DNA of 64,000 nucleotides from Halobacillus sp. Marseille-P3879. GTDB taxonomy: Bacteria; Bacillota; Bacilli; Bacillales; Halobacillaceae. This document shows, piece after piece, positions 8,166-16,476 of the stretch (its first letter is position 1; each line of letters opens with the position of its first letter). Position numbers and translations under genes: made by a program. Below the pieces are notes generated by a model, which ran no database searches, was not told the DNA's origin, and was given only the letters and a program-made list of their open reading frames with translations. Where the stretch lies: NCBI RefSeq assembly GCF_900240285.1, contig NZ_OESS01000001.1, positions 806,001-870,000 on the forward strand, read 5' to 3'.

Positions 8166-8335
8166 AGGCGCGTTAATTTGGGTTTATTCAAGATATTTCA
8201 AAATCAAGTCTTCCGCATAAGGGGATCCATTGTTCAATATAAACGATCGCTTTTTTAACTAACGTAGCGGATTAGTTTAAGTAGGTCAGGGTTCCTGCAG
8301 TAAAATTATACAAGAACATCACAGGGAGATATTAA

Positions 8336-9589
8336 ATGAGTAGAGGAATATATGAACTTATAAATGAAGCACAGTTAAAAAAGTATGCAGAACTTGCTGT
8401 ACGGGCTGGTGTAAATCTGCAGAAAAATCAATTATTAATTATTCATAGTGATATACAAAATGCTACGTTTGCACGTCTAATCCAAACGGCAGCCTACGAG
8501 GCAGGAGCTTCAAATGTATGTATAGATTGGACAGATGAACAGTCCACCAAAGAATTTTACTTACATGCAGCAGATAGCGTCATCGATCACTTTCCTGATT
8601 GGCAGGCTGCCCGTTTTAAGGAGTGGGACGATGCAGGTGCTGCTTACATCCATATTATTTCTGAAAACTTAGAGGTCTTTAACAAGGTTCCTAAAGAAAG
8701 GATAAATCGTTTCCAAAAAGCTTCTCGTACCAAATTGAGGAATTATTATGCGAAAATTAGATCTCACGAGGTACGCTGGTGTCTTCTAGCTGTCCCTAGC
8801 GTTGAATGGGCAACTAAAGTATTTCCCAACCTAAGTAAAGAAGAAGCTTTACAATCATTATGGAAATTAATTTTACAAGGAGCTCGGGCGGATGGGAAGA
8901 ATCCTATAAAAGATTGGGAGAGTCACAATAGAGCCTTCGAGTCTCGAAAAAAGTTCCTAAACGAGAGCCAATTTGAATCTCTGCATTTTACAAATAGACG
9001 CGGAACTGATTTATCAGTTGGTCTACCTGAGAATCATCTCTATATCGGTGGGGGTGTCAAAGATAAAAATGGAGTATCTTTCTTTCCGAACATTCCTACG
9101 GAAGAAATATTTACAGCTCCCCATAAAAATAAGGTGAATGGCAAATTGGTAGGTACTAAACCTCTTATCTATAGGGGGAGTGTCATCGATGAATTTTATC
9201 TAATCTTTAAAGATGGACGGATTACCGACTATTATGCCGCAAAGGGACAGGAAGTGTTGCGAAATCTCATCGAAACAGACGAAGGTTCACATTATCTAGG
9301 TGAAATTGCCTTGGTTTCTAATAAATCTCCTCTTGCTCAGGCAGATACTCTTTTTTACAATACCTTGTTTGATGAAAATACGTCCTGTCATATTGGAATC
9401 GGAAATGCATCTCCCTCCAATATACATAATGGCATTGATCAATCTGAGGAAGAGTTGAAGGAAGCGGGTCTGAATACTTCACTTTTATCAGTCAATGTTA
9501 CCTTTGGTACCGAAGATATGAAAGTAGTGGGCATTAAAGAAGGTGGAACTGAAGTCCTGCTAATGAAGGATGGGGATTTCCAATTCTAA
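8336..9589 (+). CDS. M29 aminopeptidase homologue lacking several active-site residues
   Basis: This 417-residue protein is colinear with the AmpS/AmpT (M29) thermophilic aminopeptidases, which use a dinuclear metal site to remove N-terminal residues. Conserved glutamates are present in PTEEIFTAP (256/257) and LGEIALV (323), and His352 in DENTSCHIGIG. However, the catalytic tyrosine (seven after the His) is Ser359. The family's final N-x-S-x-x-H-x-D-F-M-I-G motif reads NTSLLSVNVTFG, placing Ser385 and Asn387 where the metal ligands His and Asp belong. The gene is otherwise intact and full length. By eye it is a pseudoenzyme or has a changed activity. Confidence 0.8.
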   Translation: MSRGIYELINEAQLKKYAELAVRAGVNLQKNQLLIIHSDIQNATFARLIQTAAYEAGASNVCIDWTDEQSTKEFYLHAADSVIDHFPDWQAARFKEWDDAGAAYIHIISENLEVFNKVPKERINRFQKASRTKLRNYYAKIRSHEVRWCLLAVPSVEWATKVFPNLSKEEALQSLWKLILQGARADGKNPIKDWESHNRAFESRKKFLNESQFESLHFTNRRGTDLSVGLPENHLYIGGGVKDKNGVSFFPNIPTEEIFTAPHKNKVNGKLVGTKPLIYRGSVIDEFYLIFKDGRITDYYAAKGQEVLRNLIETDEGSHYLGEIALVSNKSPLAQADTLFYNTLFDENTSCHIGIGNASPSNIHNGIDQSEEELKEAGLNTSLLSVNVTFGTEDMKVVGIKEGGTEVLLMKDGDFQF

Positions 9590-9782
9590 ATCGTCTACAA
9601 CTTAAAAACAGAGAAAACTGATTTCTGGTGGATTATACTTAGTGCTAGTGATAGTGAAAACAAACTGGGCAGCATTCCTGTGACAAATGAAGATTATGGG
9701 GTATGTTTGTGAAAGAATGGACTTAAACAAACGTGTGCCTTGATAACACTGTTAATACAAGTAAAGAATAGTAATCTCGTCA

Positions 9783-9822
9783 ATAATCACCCTTTTCAAT
9801 TTGACTAGGGTGATTAATTATT
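9783..9822 (+). terminator. Rho-independent terminator
   Basis: AATCACCCT and AGGGTGATT pair over 9 bp around a 13-nt loop, followed by AATTATTT, downstream of the M29 homologue. Confidence 0.6.
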
Positions 9823-9846
9823 TGATCGTGAACATACCTACATAAG

Positions 9847-10008
9847 TTACCTATGAGTTAAAAAACCCTTCACTGAAGATAATTTGCTTTTCTCCCCAAC
9901 CGGATTATGGGTATCCGCCTTCTTTCCTGCAATTAAAACCAACATATTAGGATCATCGTTCGCAAAGCATAGGTATTTAGGGTGAGAGCAGTAAGAACCA
10001 TTTCGACA
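9847..10008 (-). pseudogene. Unidentified coding remnant
   Basis: A 53-codon leftward open stretch with protein-like content (YLCFANDDPNMLVLIAGKKA...) lies between two stops and has no start codon. I do not recognise it. It could be the 3' end of a lost gene. The rest of 9590-10105 shows only the terminator and AT-rich DNA with a TATAAT (10049-10054). Confidence 0.25.
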
Positions 10009-10105
10009 TTATTCCCAAAATTTATAATATTTTCGATTTATTGTTTGTTATAATAAACATGTTTTCAAAGTTTTGGAGCATATATAAGAAAAGTGGAGGG
10101 GTTCA

Positions 10106-10180
10106 ATTGAATTAATTACTTGTTGTTTTTTTACTGCTTTTGGACTGAACATTTTTATGAAATCTATTAAAAAAGGATGA
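10106..10180 (+). CDS. Possible 24-residue peptide with ATT start
   Basis: GTGGAGGGG is followed 5-6 nt later by ATT (10106) opening a 24-codon frame with a hydrophobic core (ITCCFFTAFGLNIF) and a basic tail (KSIKKG). The stop lies within the ribosome-site region of the amidase gene. There is no ATG/GTG/TTG alternative, so this is weak. Confidence 0.2.
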   Translation: MELITCCFFTAFGLNIFMKSIKKG

Positions 10181-10214
10181 AGAGTTTATTATACATAGGA
10201 AATTTAAATGGAAG

Positions 10215-11042
10215 ATGTCGGCCGTAATTTTGTTCGTACTCCTGGCTATTTTTTCGCTGAATGACGGAAGCTTAAGCGCGGAGGAATCTGCGAAAATATT
10301 TATTGATCCGGGACACGGCGGTTCAGATTCGGGAGCTGAGGGGAATGGGCTTCAGGAGAAAGACCTGACGCTGGAAATAGCCCTGCAAACCCAGGGCATT
10401 TTAGATCATGAGTATGAGGGGCATTCTCTTCAGCTGTCACGCACGACGGATCAGAAGGTGTCTTTAGATGACCGAACGGATATGGCGAATAACTGGGGAG
10501 CCGATTATCTTGTTTCCATTCATGTGAATGCTGGCGGAGGTACTGGCTTTGAGTCTTATACATACAATGGAAGTTATCCGGGGAAAGATGAAACGAACCG
10601 TTTAAGCGGAATTGTGCATGATGAGATTGTGAACCAGACGGGATTCAATGACCGTGGAAAGAAGGAAGCAGATTTTCATATGGTGAGAGAGTCGGCCATG
10701 CCGGCTGTCCTTACGGAAAATGGCTTTATTGACAATGGAACGGATGCGGAATACTTAAAATCGGAATCATACTTAACCAACATTGCAAGAGGGCACGCGC
10801 AAGGGATCGCAGATGCTTTAAACCTTACACGCCGGCCGCAGGCATATGTGGAAATTGTGGCAGATTCCTTGTGGACGTATAATTCCCCGGACTGGGATGA
10901 TCGTGGCTCGATCGTGAATAAAGGTGAAGTCTATACAGTTACTCGGGATAAGTTCCCGGTCGGTGACGGGGAAATGTATCAGCTTAAGAGCGGTGTTTAC
11001 ATTTCAGCGCATTCAGAATATGTAAGGTACTTTAGAGAATAG
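10215..11042 (+). CDS. N-acetylmuramoyl-L-alanine amidase with SH3-like tail
   Basis: The 275-residue secreted wall hydrolase has a signal peptide (VILFVLLAIFSLNDGSLSA) and an Amidase_3 zinc domain at about 27-197. Ligands seen are DPGHGG (His), LQEKDL (Glu) and VSIHVNAG (His), plus the catalytic Glu in VLTENGFIDN. A C-terminal SH3b-like wall-binding domain follows (about 205-270). It cleaves the amide between MurNAc and L-Ala. The ATG at 10215 has a poor ribosome site. The reading frame extends upstream through basic residues (HRKFKWK) that would make a better signal n-region but lacks a standard start there. A strong terminator follows. Confidence 0.88.
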   Translation: MSAVILFVLLAIFSLNDGSLSAEESAKIFIDPGHGGSDSGAEGNGLQEKDLTLEIALQTQGILDHEYEGHSLQLSRTTDQKVSLDDRTDMANNWGADYLVSIHVNAGGGTGFESYTYNGSYPGKDETNRLSGIVHDEIVNQTGFNDRGKKEADFHMVRESAMPAVLTENGFIDNGTDAEYLKSESYLTNIARGHAQGIADALNLTRRPQAYVEIVADSLWTYNSPDWDDRGSIVNKGEVYTVTRDKFPVGDGEMYQLKSGVYISAHSEYVRYFRE

Positions 11043-11103
11043 TAGATACTCTATATAATATTGGTTCATAATATTAGAATCGTGAGTCGTATTTTCATAG
11101 ATA

Positions 11104-11150
11104 AATAACCCATCCTTTTACTAAACGAGCGAAGGATGGGTTATTTTTTT
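11104..11150 (+). terminator. Strong rho-independent terminator
   Basis: AATAACCCATCCTT and AAGGATGGGTTATT pair perfectly over 14 bp, followed by a T-run, downstream of the amidase gene. Confidence 0.9.
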
Positions 11151-11257
11151 ATTAGTGATGGTATCTAAGGCGGTCGCCCATCTCCACTCTATCGTATGAG
11201 GTGAGAATTCTAGACGAATATAGGGAATTCGTGACTGTGAATAGGCTGCTCCAGCGA

Positions 11258-11932
11258 TTAATTAATGGAGACACCCGCACTTGCGGCACCTGTTAGAGTG
11301 ACAGCGAGCGGAAGACCTTCTGTAATTTCTGCAGAAAAAACCAGGAGTAATCGTTCCCCGGCCGTGACAGGGATGGATAAAGTATCATTAATTCCGCTGC
11401 TCGTTTCATTAATATCGATAAGGCCTGAATAGGACGGTGATAAAGTAACCGAAGCGTCGGTTGGACTAAAAATATTACTATTTTGAGGGGCGCTATATAA
11501 ATCTGCCCTTACAGTAGCCGTCGACCCTATAAGGTCGATTCCTACGGTCGTACTGAAAAATGCAGACATCGCAGTGATCTCACCATCTCTGGGAACTGAA
11601 AAAGCAAAGTTAGGTATACCTCCCACGTTTCCAAGATCGATGACCCCACCGAGAACTTCTACGCCAGCAATCGAATTTCCAAAACCGACGATGCTTGTCG
11701 TTCCAATTAATCCATCTGCCACCGTAGTTAGTTCAGCTGGAATTGTTCCCGTTGCATAGGGAATAATGGCACTTGCCCCGGCAATGCCTTGTTCCCCTTG
11801 AGGTCCTTGTTCTCCCTGTGGTCCCTGCTCTCCTTGTCTTCCTCTAGGTCCGCGGGGTCCAGTACAATTGTCTTTCGCTTTTGGCACGGGGTAAATGGGA
11901 CAGCACCCGCGATAAGGTCGAATTTTTGCCAA
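11258..11932 (-). CDS. Collagen-like exosporium protein with BclB-type C-terminal domain
   Basis: The 224-residue protein has a short Cys-containing leader (YRGCCPIYPVPK) and about nine Gly-X-Y triplets (GPRGPRGRQGEQGPQGEQG and on, residues 25-51). A C-terminal beta domain matches the BclB exosporium family: SAIIPYATGT, GFGNSIAGVEVLGG, FAFSVPRDGEI, ERLLLVFSAEI, and a final SAGVSI. Such proteins sit on the outer spore surface. The collagen stretch is very short compared with Bacillus cereus BclA/BclB. GAGGTGA precedes the ATG. I infer expression late in sporulation from the mother cell. Confidence 0.85.
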   Translation of the reverse strand: MAKIRPYRGCCPIYPVPKAKDNCTGPRGPRGRQGEQGPQGEQGPQGEQGIAGASAIIPYATGTIPAELTTVADGLIGTTSIVGFGNSIAGVEVLGGVIDLGNVGGIPNFAFSVPRDGEITAMSAFFSTTVGIDLIGSTATVRADLYSAPQNSNIFSPTDASVTLSPSYSGLIDINETSSGINDTLSIPVTAGERLLLVFSAEITEGLPLAVTLTGAASAGVSIN

Positions 11933-12186
11933 TCATATCACCTCATAACATATTTGGATTATCGTATGAGGACGAATGACTAATGAGTAGGCGCTTGCAC
12001 CATATGTGCTTGTTATAAGGAAGAAAAATCCAACGATCAGTCATGAAGTAAAACATAAGTCAGGAATAGCGCCGGTGAAATCGAGGAGAGAGCTTTATAC
12101 TTGAAATACCATCTACTATTGTTATAGTAATTATTATGTAAAACACATCCTTATAAAGGAGACTTAAAAAAGGAGAGAATAGGCGG

Positions 12187-12351
12187 ATGCCAATATATAT
12201 TGCAAATGATTATTTAGTGAAAGATGGTAAAGTCGTTTCCCCGGGACATGAAATTGAAATTACTGAGGAACAGGCGGAGAGGTTAGAAGACAAGGTTAAA
12301 ACTGCACCCGTTACTTCATCTACTAGAGATGGGAATCATTCCTCTATATAA
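12187..12351 (+). CDS. 54-residue small protein, phage-structural-like
   Basis: A short intact gene: AAAAAGGAGAG lies about 12 nt before the ATG. The product begins MPIYIANDYLVKDGKVVSPG and continues EIEITEEQAERLEDKV, then a polar tail. The layout of a short beta strand followed by GxEIEITEEQAERL resembles small accessory proteins of phage head or tail gene sets, but no phage genes are near. Function unknown. Confidence 0.5.
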   Translation: MPIYIANDYLVKDGKVVSPGHEIEITEEQAERLEDKVKTAPVTSSTRDGNHSSI

Positions 12352-12454
12352 AACAGACAATAGAAGCAAGCGGCAGCTGATAGAGGCGTATGATGGAATG
12401 AGTTCGTTGGAAGAGAGGATATTCTCTATTGGATTGGCGTGTTTATTTAAGTGG

Positions 12455-12482
12455 AAGCATCCCTGCGGGGGTGCTTTTTAAT
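12455..12482 (+). terminator. Terminator (AAGCATCCC type)
   Basis: AAGCATCCC pairs with GGGGTGCTT and is followed by TTTAATTT. Almost the same element occurs at 31771-31795, with matching flanks (GGAAGCATCCCT, TTTTTAATTT). It ends the small gene at 12187. Confidence 0.75.
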
Positions 12483-12596
12483 TTGAGATTGGAGCGTAAG
12501 GGGGGATTTTCCCTCTCTATGTTGCTTTTAGTAATGGGTTATCTAGTAGATACTGCCATGCTCAAAGGTGCGGCTGTAATGTTTTTTAATCTTATC

Positions 12597-12721
12597 AAAT
12601 GTAAGAATAATCTTTGGAAATGTAAGAAAAGCTTTTTGAAAGGTCGGAAAAGAAGAACCGAATGTCAAAAAAATACTTGAAATGTAAGAAAAACTCTTTC
12701 AAATGTAATAATTAGCTCATT
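12597..12721. repeat. Tandem array of six units with 21-nt period (locus A)
   Basis: Cores start at 12600, 12621, 12642, 12663, 12683 and 12704 (spacings 21, 21, 21, 20, 21). Units are of the form AAATGTAAGAAAAACTCTTT with variable ends; one unit reads AAAGGTCGGAAAAG. Neither frame is kept because of the 20-nt step, so it is probably not coding. It is related to arrays at 37540 and 53541. Confidence 0.7.
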
Positions 12722-13007
12722 CAGTAAAGCCCTTTGCCGATGTTTAAACTAAATTTTTAATAGATAAAATTTCTAGTTGTGGTTAATTTTACATAAAACA
12801 GGGAAGGGGAAAATAATCCATATATTCTAGAGAGATAGAAAGTAAATTAATACGGGAACAGTAGGGGATATTGATATTCTAGCTTTTAAGATAATATAAG
12901 GATACCCCTTGTTTTCTCATAAATAGTACTCCATTACTTTGTGAGGCCTGAAGGTACAATAATGACTGGAAGAGAAGACATTCCATTTTGAAGAGAGGAG
13001 GAGTTTA
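12722..13007. other. Intergenic, no gene seen
   Basis: AT-rich DNA between the tandem array and the winged-helix gene. I see no convincing promoter or hairpin, only the AGAGGAGGAG ribosome site near its right end. Confidence 0.5.
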
Positions 13008-13337
13008 ATGGTGAAAAAGGAATTATTACCATTACAGCTGGAATGCACGATGTTATTTCAAACCAATCCTACTATGGTTGAAACACTGGCAGGCATAGGA
13101 GTTCGCTTAGGCAGAAAAACAGAAGACCTTCAATCCATCGTAGAAGCACTGGTGCAACAGGGCATTTTACAGAAGTTAGGAGATGAAGCGTCTCCTTTAT
13201 TTTGCTACAAAGAGCCTGTTGTTACTACAACATTATACAAGCTGAAAAACTTGGTGTTGGAATGGTTAAGGTTTTACGAGTTCAAACAGAGGATATACGT
13301 GAGCAGAGGCGGCAAAGAGCAGAAGAAGCAGCTATGA
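13008..13337 (+). CDS. Winged-helix-like protein, C terminus replaced
   Basis: Good ribosome site (AGAGGAGGAG) and ATG. Residues 1-70 look like a small winged-helix domain (ETLAGIGVRLGRKTEDLQ then IVEALVQQGILQKLG), as in short Bacillaceae proteins of about 75 residues that end at a beta hairpin (LFCYKEPVV). From about residue 72 the sequence is the out-of-frame reading of a TadC gene fragment, giving a foreign basic tail. The domain itself may still fold. Its partner or DNA site is unknown. Confidence 0.5.
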   Translation: MVKKELLPLQLECTMLFQTNPTMVETLAGIGVRLGRKTEDLQSIVEALVQQGILQKLGDEASPLFCYKEPVVTTTLYKLKNLVLEWLRFYEFKQRIYVSRGGKEQKKQL

Positions 13338-13441
13338 AGGCGCCAATTAAGATGATGTTTCCGCTGGTTTTGTTTATATTTCCTACCTTATTTATTATTT
13401 TACTTGGACCGTCCATACTGCAGTTTATCGATGCGTTTTAA
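13226..13441 (+). pseudogene. 3' remnant of a TadC-type secretion protein gene
   Basis: In the frame ending at 13441 the translation IIQAEKLGVGMVKVLRVQTE, then DIREQRRQRAEEAAMKAPIK and MMFPLVLFIFPTLFIILLGP, is the C terminus of a type II secretion F-domain/TadC protein (Tad/Flp pilus platform). The first about 230 residues are missing. It joins directly onto the winged-helix gene, so a deletion fused the two. Confidence 0.8.
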
Positions 13442-13567
13442 GAGTTATTCCTGATCATATATTATTAATAGTAAGGGTTACTTGCCAATCATAAATTGAA
13501 CTAAAAGCTTAGGAATTTTTCAGTATACGGGATATTCAGGAACTATATTTCTATTAGCAGATTCACC

Positions 13568-13597
13568 ACCGTCTAAAGGTTCTAGGCGGTTTTTTTT
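13568..13597 (+). terminator. Rho-independent terminator
   Basis: ACCGTCTA and TAGGCGGT (one G-T pair) around AAGGTTC, then eight T residues. It lies downstream of the TadC remnant and probably served the lost tad operon. Confidence 0.75.
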
Positions 13598-13799
13598 CGG
13601 TTTTATGGGAGTTGTAGATGAAACCAGCGCAACTACCTATTTGTGTATATGGTATTTTTTACTTTCCTTTTATAGTAAATAAATTATAGTTATTTCCTTA
13701 TTTAACAATCTATTGATATATATCTGTTTCAATAATCCAGCGGAGTATTGCTTATAAACTTCTTTTGTAGTTAAAAATATCCGCCTAACATTTACAATA

Positions 13800-13827
13800 T
13801 TTAAAATAATCTTAATATTTCCTTAAA
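13800..13827 (+). promoter_or_regulatory. Candidate PhoP box upstream of alkaline phosphatase
   Basis: TTTAAA (13800), CTTAAT (13811) and CTTAAA (13822) recur every 11 bp, matching the spacing of the TTaACA-type direct repeats bound by Bacillus PhoP. A TTTACA also occurs at 13791. The phosphatase start is about 60 bp downstream. Individual repeats are imperfect. Confidence 0.4.
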
Positions 13828-13888
13828 AATACCTAGGTATGTATATGTTACACTTTCGATATATCAAAATCATGGAGGGAGAGTACAT

Positions 13889-15259
13889 ATGTTAAAAAAA
13901 TTAAGTATTATTACAGTGGGCGCAGGTCTCATTTTTGGTGCAGGAGGGAGCTGGGTTCAACAGGCTGATGCCCAAAAGCCGGATTGGGCTGGAGAAGGAA
14001 AACCTGACCATGCAGGTCCTCCCCAAGGAAAAGTTGAAAACGTCATTTACATGATTCCGGATGGTTTTAATGCAGATGACGCTACAAACTACCGCTGGTA
14101 CAAGGGAGAAGATGCCGTTTGGGACGAGCATTTAAAGGGGCTGCACAAAACTTATTCAGATGATTCTAGAGTAACTGATTCCGCAGCTGCTGGAACTGCA
14201 ATGGCGTCTGGCGTGAAAACGAACAATGGTACGGTAGGATTGGATGATGAAGGAAATGAAGTTGAAACCATTCTTGAATCCTCAGAAGAGAAGGGCAAAT
14301 CTACTGGTCTAGTTGCCACATCTACCATTACTCATGCCACACCTGCTGTGTTTGCCTCGCATGTGGAATCTCGTGATAATGAACCTGAAATTGCTAAGCA
14401 AATGCTCGCGAACGACGTAGACGTTATGCTTGGTGGAGGTAAGGATTTCTTCCTGCCAGAGTCTGAGGGGGGAGAACAAGATGAGAATCTACTAGAGCAA
14501 GCTGAAGAAGCAGGGTATACAAATGTGGAAACGCGTGATGCCTTAATGGAAGCTGATGATATTGATGTAGAAGAGGGAGAGAAGCTGCTTGGTTTATTTG
14601 CGGATGGTCCTTTAACTCCTGAAATGGAGCGTGAAGGTACAGAACAGCCTAGTCTATCAGACATGACCGAACGTTCGATTGACGTTCTGGAGCAGGACAA
14701 AGATGGATTCTTCTTAATGGTTGAAGGCAGCCAAATTGACTGGGCCGGCCACGATAATGATCCAACCTGGGCAATGAAAGATACAGAAGCATTTGAACAA
14801 GCTGTGGAAAAAGCCATCGAATTTGCTGAAGAAGATGGAAATACCCTTGTCGTTGTAGCTGGTGACCATGAAACTGGTGGAATGACGGTTGGATCTAATG
14901 GCGAGTACGATACGAAGCCGGAGCTTGTCAAAGATGTAACAGCTACTGGTGCAGCGATGGCTGATGAATTAAATGAAGACCGTTCCAATGTGGAAGAAGT
15001 AGTCGAGAGTCATACGCCGTTTGACCTGACAGAAGAAGATGTTGAAGAAATCCAGGAAGCTGAAGATCCAAAAATGGCCATTAACCATTATGTCAGTGAT
15101 CAAGCCTTAGTCGGCTGGACCAGCGATGGACACACAGGGGTAGACATTCCGGTTTATGCTTACGGCCCGCAGTCCGATTCTTTCAGCGGCATGATTGAGA
15201 ACACCGACCTTCCTAACCTTATGGCAGAAGCCATGAAAGTTGATTTAGGGGATAAATAA
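13889..15259 (+). CDS. Secreted alkaline phosphatase (PhoA family)
   Basis: The 456-residue exported phosphomonoesterase has a signal peptide (residues 1-28, ending QQADA). Active-site features seen are Asp in MIPDGFN, the nucleophile Ser in VTDSAAAGTAMASG, THATPAVFASH, SQIDWAGHDND, AGDHETGG, and the last zinc His in SDGHTGVDIPVYAYGP. These bind two Zn and one Mg and release phosphate from monoesters. The protein is very rich in Asp and Glu (for example DDIDVEEGEK), as expected of a halophile's outside enzyme. GGAGGGAG precedes the ATG. Probably induced by phosphate starvation through the box at 13800. Confidence 0.93.
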   Translation: MLKKLSIITVGAGLIFGAGGSWVQQADAQKPDWAGEGKPDHAGPPQGKVENVIYMIPDGFNADDATNYRWYKGEDAVWDEHLKGLHKTYSDDSRVTDSAAAGTAMASGVKTNNGTVGLDDEGNEVETILESSEEKGKSTGLVATSTITHATPAVFASHVESRDNEPEIAKQMLANDVDVMLGGGKDFFLPESEGGEQDENLLEQAEEAGYTNVETRDALMEADDIDVEEGEKLLGLFADGPLTPEMEREGTEQPSLSDMTERSIDVLEQDKDGFFLMVEGSQIDWAGHDNDPTWAMKDTEAFEQAVEKAIEFAEEDGNTLVVVAGDHETGGMTVGSNGEYDTKPELVKDVTATGAAMADELNEDRSNVEEVVESHTPFDLTEEDVEEIQEAEDPKMAINHYVSDQALVGWTSDGHTGVDIPVYAYGPQSDSFSGMIENTDLPNLMAEAMKVDLGDK

Positions 15260-15310
15260 AACTTACCTTAAAAAAGAGCAGTTCTGATAAAGAAGATGAA
15301 TAAATAGGAG

Positions 15311-15338
15311 AAACGGCAGTCATATGGCTGCCGTTTTT
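15311..15338. terminator. Bidirectional terminator
   Basis: AAACGGCAG and CTGCCGTTT pair perfectly around TCATATGG, with a T-run on the right. It ends the phosphatase gene and, in the other direction, the remnant at 15342. Confidence 0.85.
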
Positions 15339-15341
15339 TAG

Positions 15342-15497
15342 TTAGGTGAGGGTATAGGGCACGCTAAATCGGTCTTTTAAATTAAGAAATTCCGTATATA
15401 TCTTTGGTACATCACTTTTATCAGAGGTTTTTTGCATGGTCAAAATTTCCTTGTGAAAAAGCTGAATTGTTGGGAATGCAGGGGTTTTGTGTTTTTA
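15342..15497 (-). pseudogene. Unidentified coding remnant, C-terminal
   Basis: A leftward open stretch of about 50 codons (TPAFPTIQLFHKEILTMQK, then a segment ending LKDRFSVPYTLT) stops directly before the terminator at 15311. That suggests the true 3' end of a lost gene. No start lies upstream, although an internal ATG exists. Family not recognised. Confidence 0.3.
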
Positions 15498-15597
15498 TCC
15501 CGCATTAGTATCACTCTCTTTCTTATTAAAGTTCAAAACATTTTAGTTACCAATTCAAGAAAATGTTGGTAAGTTACTCTTAAAGAGAGGTGTTTTT

Positions 15598-16326
15598 ATG
15601 TTTAAGAAACTTATATTTTCTGTAATAATTTTAGGAACTGCGATCGTGTGGTTTTTGCCTAATGGGGAGGAAATAGTCTCTGAAACGACCGACGAGGACT
15701 GCTCAGGCGAAAGGTTTTGCTCATTTGAGGAGTTGAATGAAGAGTATGAAGAAGGGAAGGATTGGGAAATTTTAAAAAGTACAGACGGGGATGAACAGTG
15801 GCTCGTAAGCGCCATCCATGGTGGAGGGATTGAAGAAGTGACTTCTTCCCTGACGGAAGCTGTAGCAGGCTCTTCTTATCCTTTTTACACTTTTAAAGGA
15901 AGACTAACGTCGAATAATTTCAGCAATTTACACATTACTTCCACGCGTTTCGATGAACCACAGGCATTGGAAATGGTATCAAACACCAACCACCACATAG
16001 CTATTCACGGTGCATCTGGAGAGGAAGCGAAGACAATGATTGGGGGGATGGATAAAGAACTGAAAGAGGCCGTCCGGAAGCATTTAGAAGAAAAGGGGTT
16101 CAAGGTAACTGAAGCTCCTGACCACCTCAATGGCGATCACCCTGATAACTACACCAACCAGACGAAGAAAGGTCAAGGCGTACAAATCGAGATTACAAGA
16201 GGGCAGAGAAAAGAGTTTTATAAAAACGGCGATATTAGCTTTTCCTCTCGAAACGATCCCTCCAATGAAACAAAAACGTTCAAAGTATACGTGGAAGCCT
16301 TACAAGCAGCGATGAAAGATTATTAA
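15598..16326 (+). CDS. Poly-gamma-glutamate hydrolase family protein
   Basis: The 242-residue exported protein has a hydrophobic N-terminal segment (LIFSVIILGTAIVWFL), then a domain of the Gamma_PGA_hydro/PghP family first known from phage. Signatures are AIHGGGIEEVTSSLTEAVAG (zinc His/Glu region), SNLHITSTRFDEPQAL, HHIAIHGASG, and GQGVQIEITRGQRKEF near the end. It would cut poly-gamma-glutamate, a capsule or compatible polymer. AGAGAGGTG precedes the ATG. A damaged second copy of its 5' end lies at 31031-31170. A hairpin at 16477 separates it from the convergent YdhK-like gene. Confidence 0.85.
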   Translation: MFKKLIFSVIILGTAIVWFLPNGEEIVSETTDEDCSGERFCSFEELNEEYEEGKDWEILKSTDGDEQWLVSAIHGGGIEEVTSSLTEAVAGSSYPFYTFKGRLTSNNFSNLHITSTRFDEPQALEMVSNTNHHIAIHGASGEEAKTMIGGMDKELKEAVRKHLEEKGFKVTEAPDHLNGDHPDNYTNQTKKGQGVQIEITRGQRKEFYKNGDISFSSRNDPSNETKTFKVYVEALQAAMKDY

Positions 16327-16476
16327 TAAAAACGAGGGCTTCCCCCTTCTGCTTTTTCAAAAAATGAAATTAGGGGATAGTTTATTTAGGTAGAGTGCCA
16401 CTTTACTAAATAATCATTCGAGGAAAATAAATGAGGGATAATTTTAAAAGAACAGAATTGTGTTCTTCTAAGTAAA

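Noticed and set aside
12187-12351. Prophage region
   Set aside because: One small phage-like gene and the poly-gamma-glutamate hydrolase alone do not support a prophage; no integrase, terminase or attachment repeats seen.
12429-12680. 83-codon rightward frame
   Set aside because: It runs through a terminator and then into the 21-nt array; no ribosome site.
14332-14988. 218-codon leftward frame inside the phosphatase gene
   Set aside because: Shadow of the acidic coding strand; it is Ser/Pro-rich, as expected from antisense of Asp/Glu codons.
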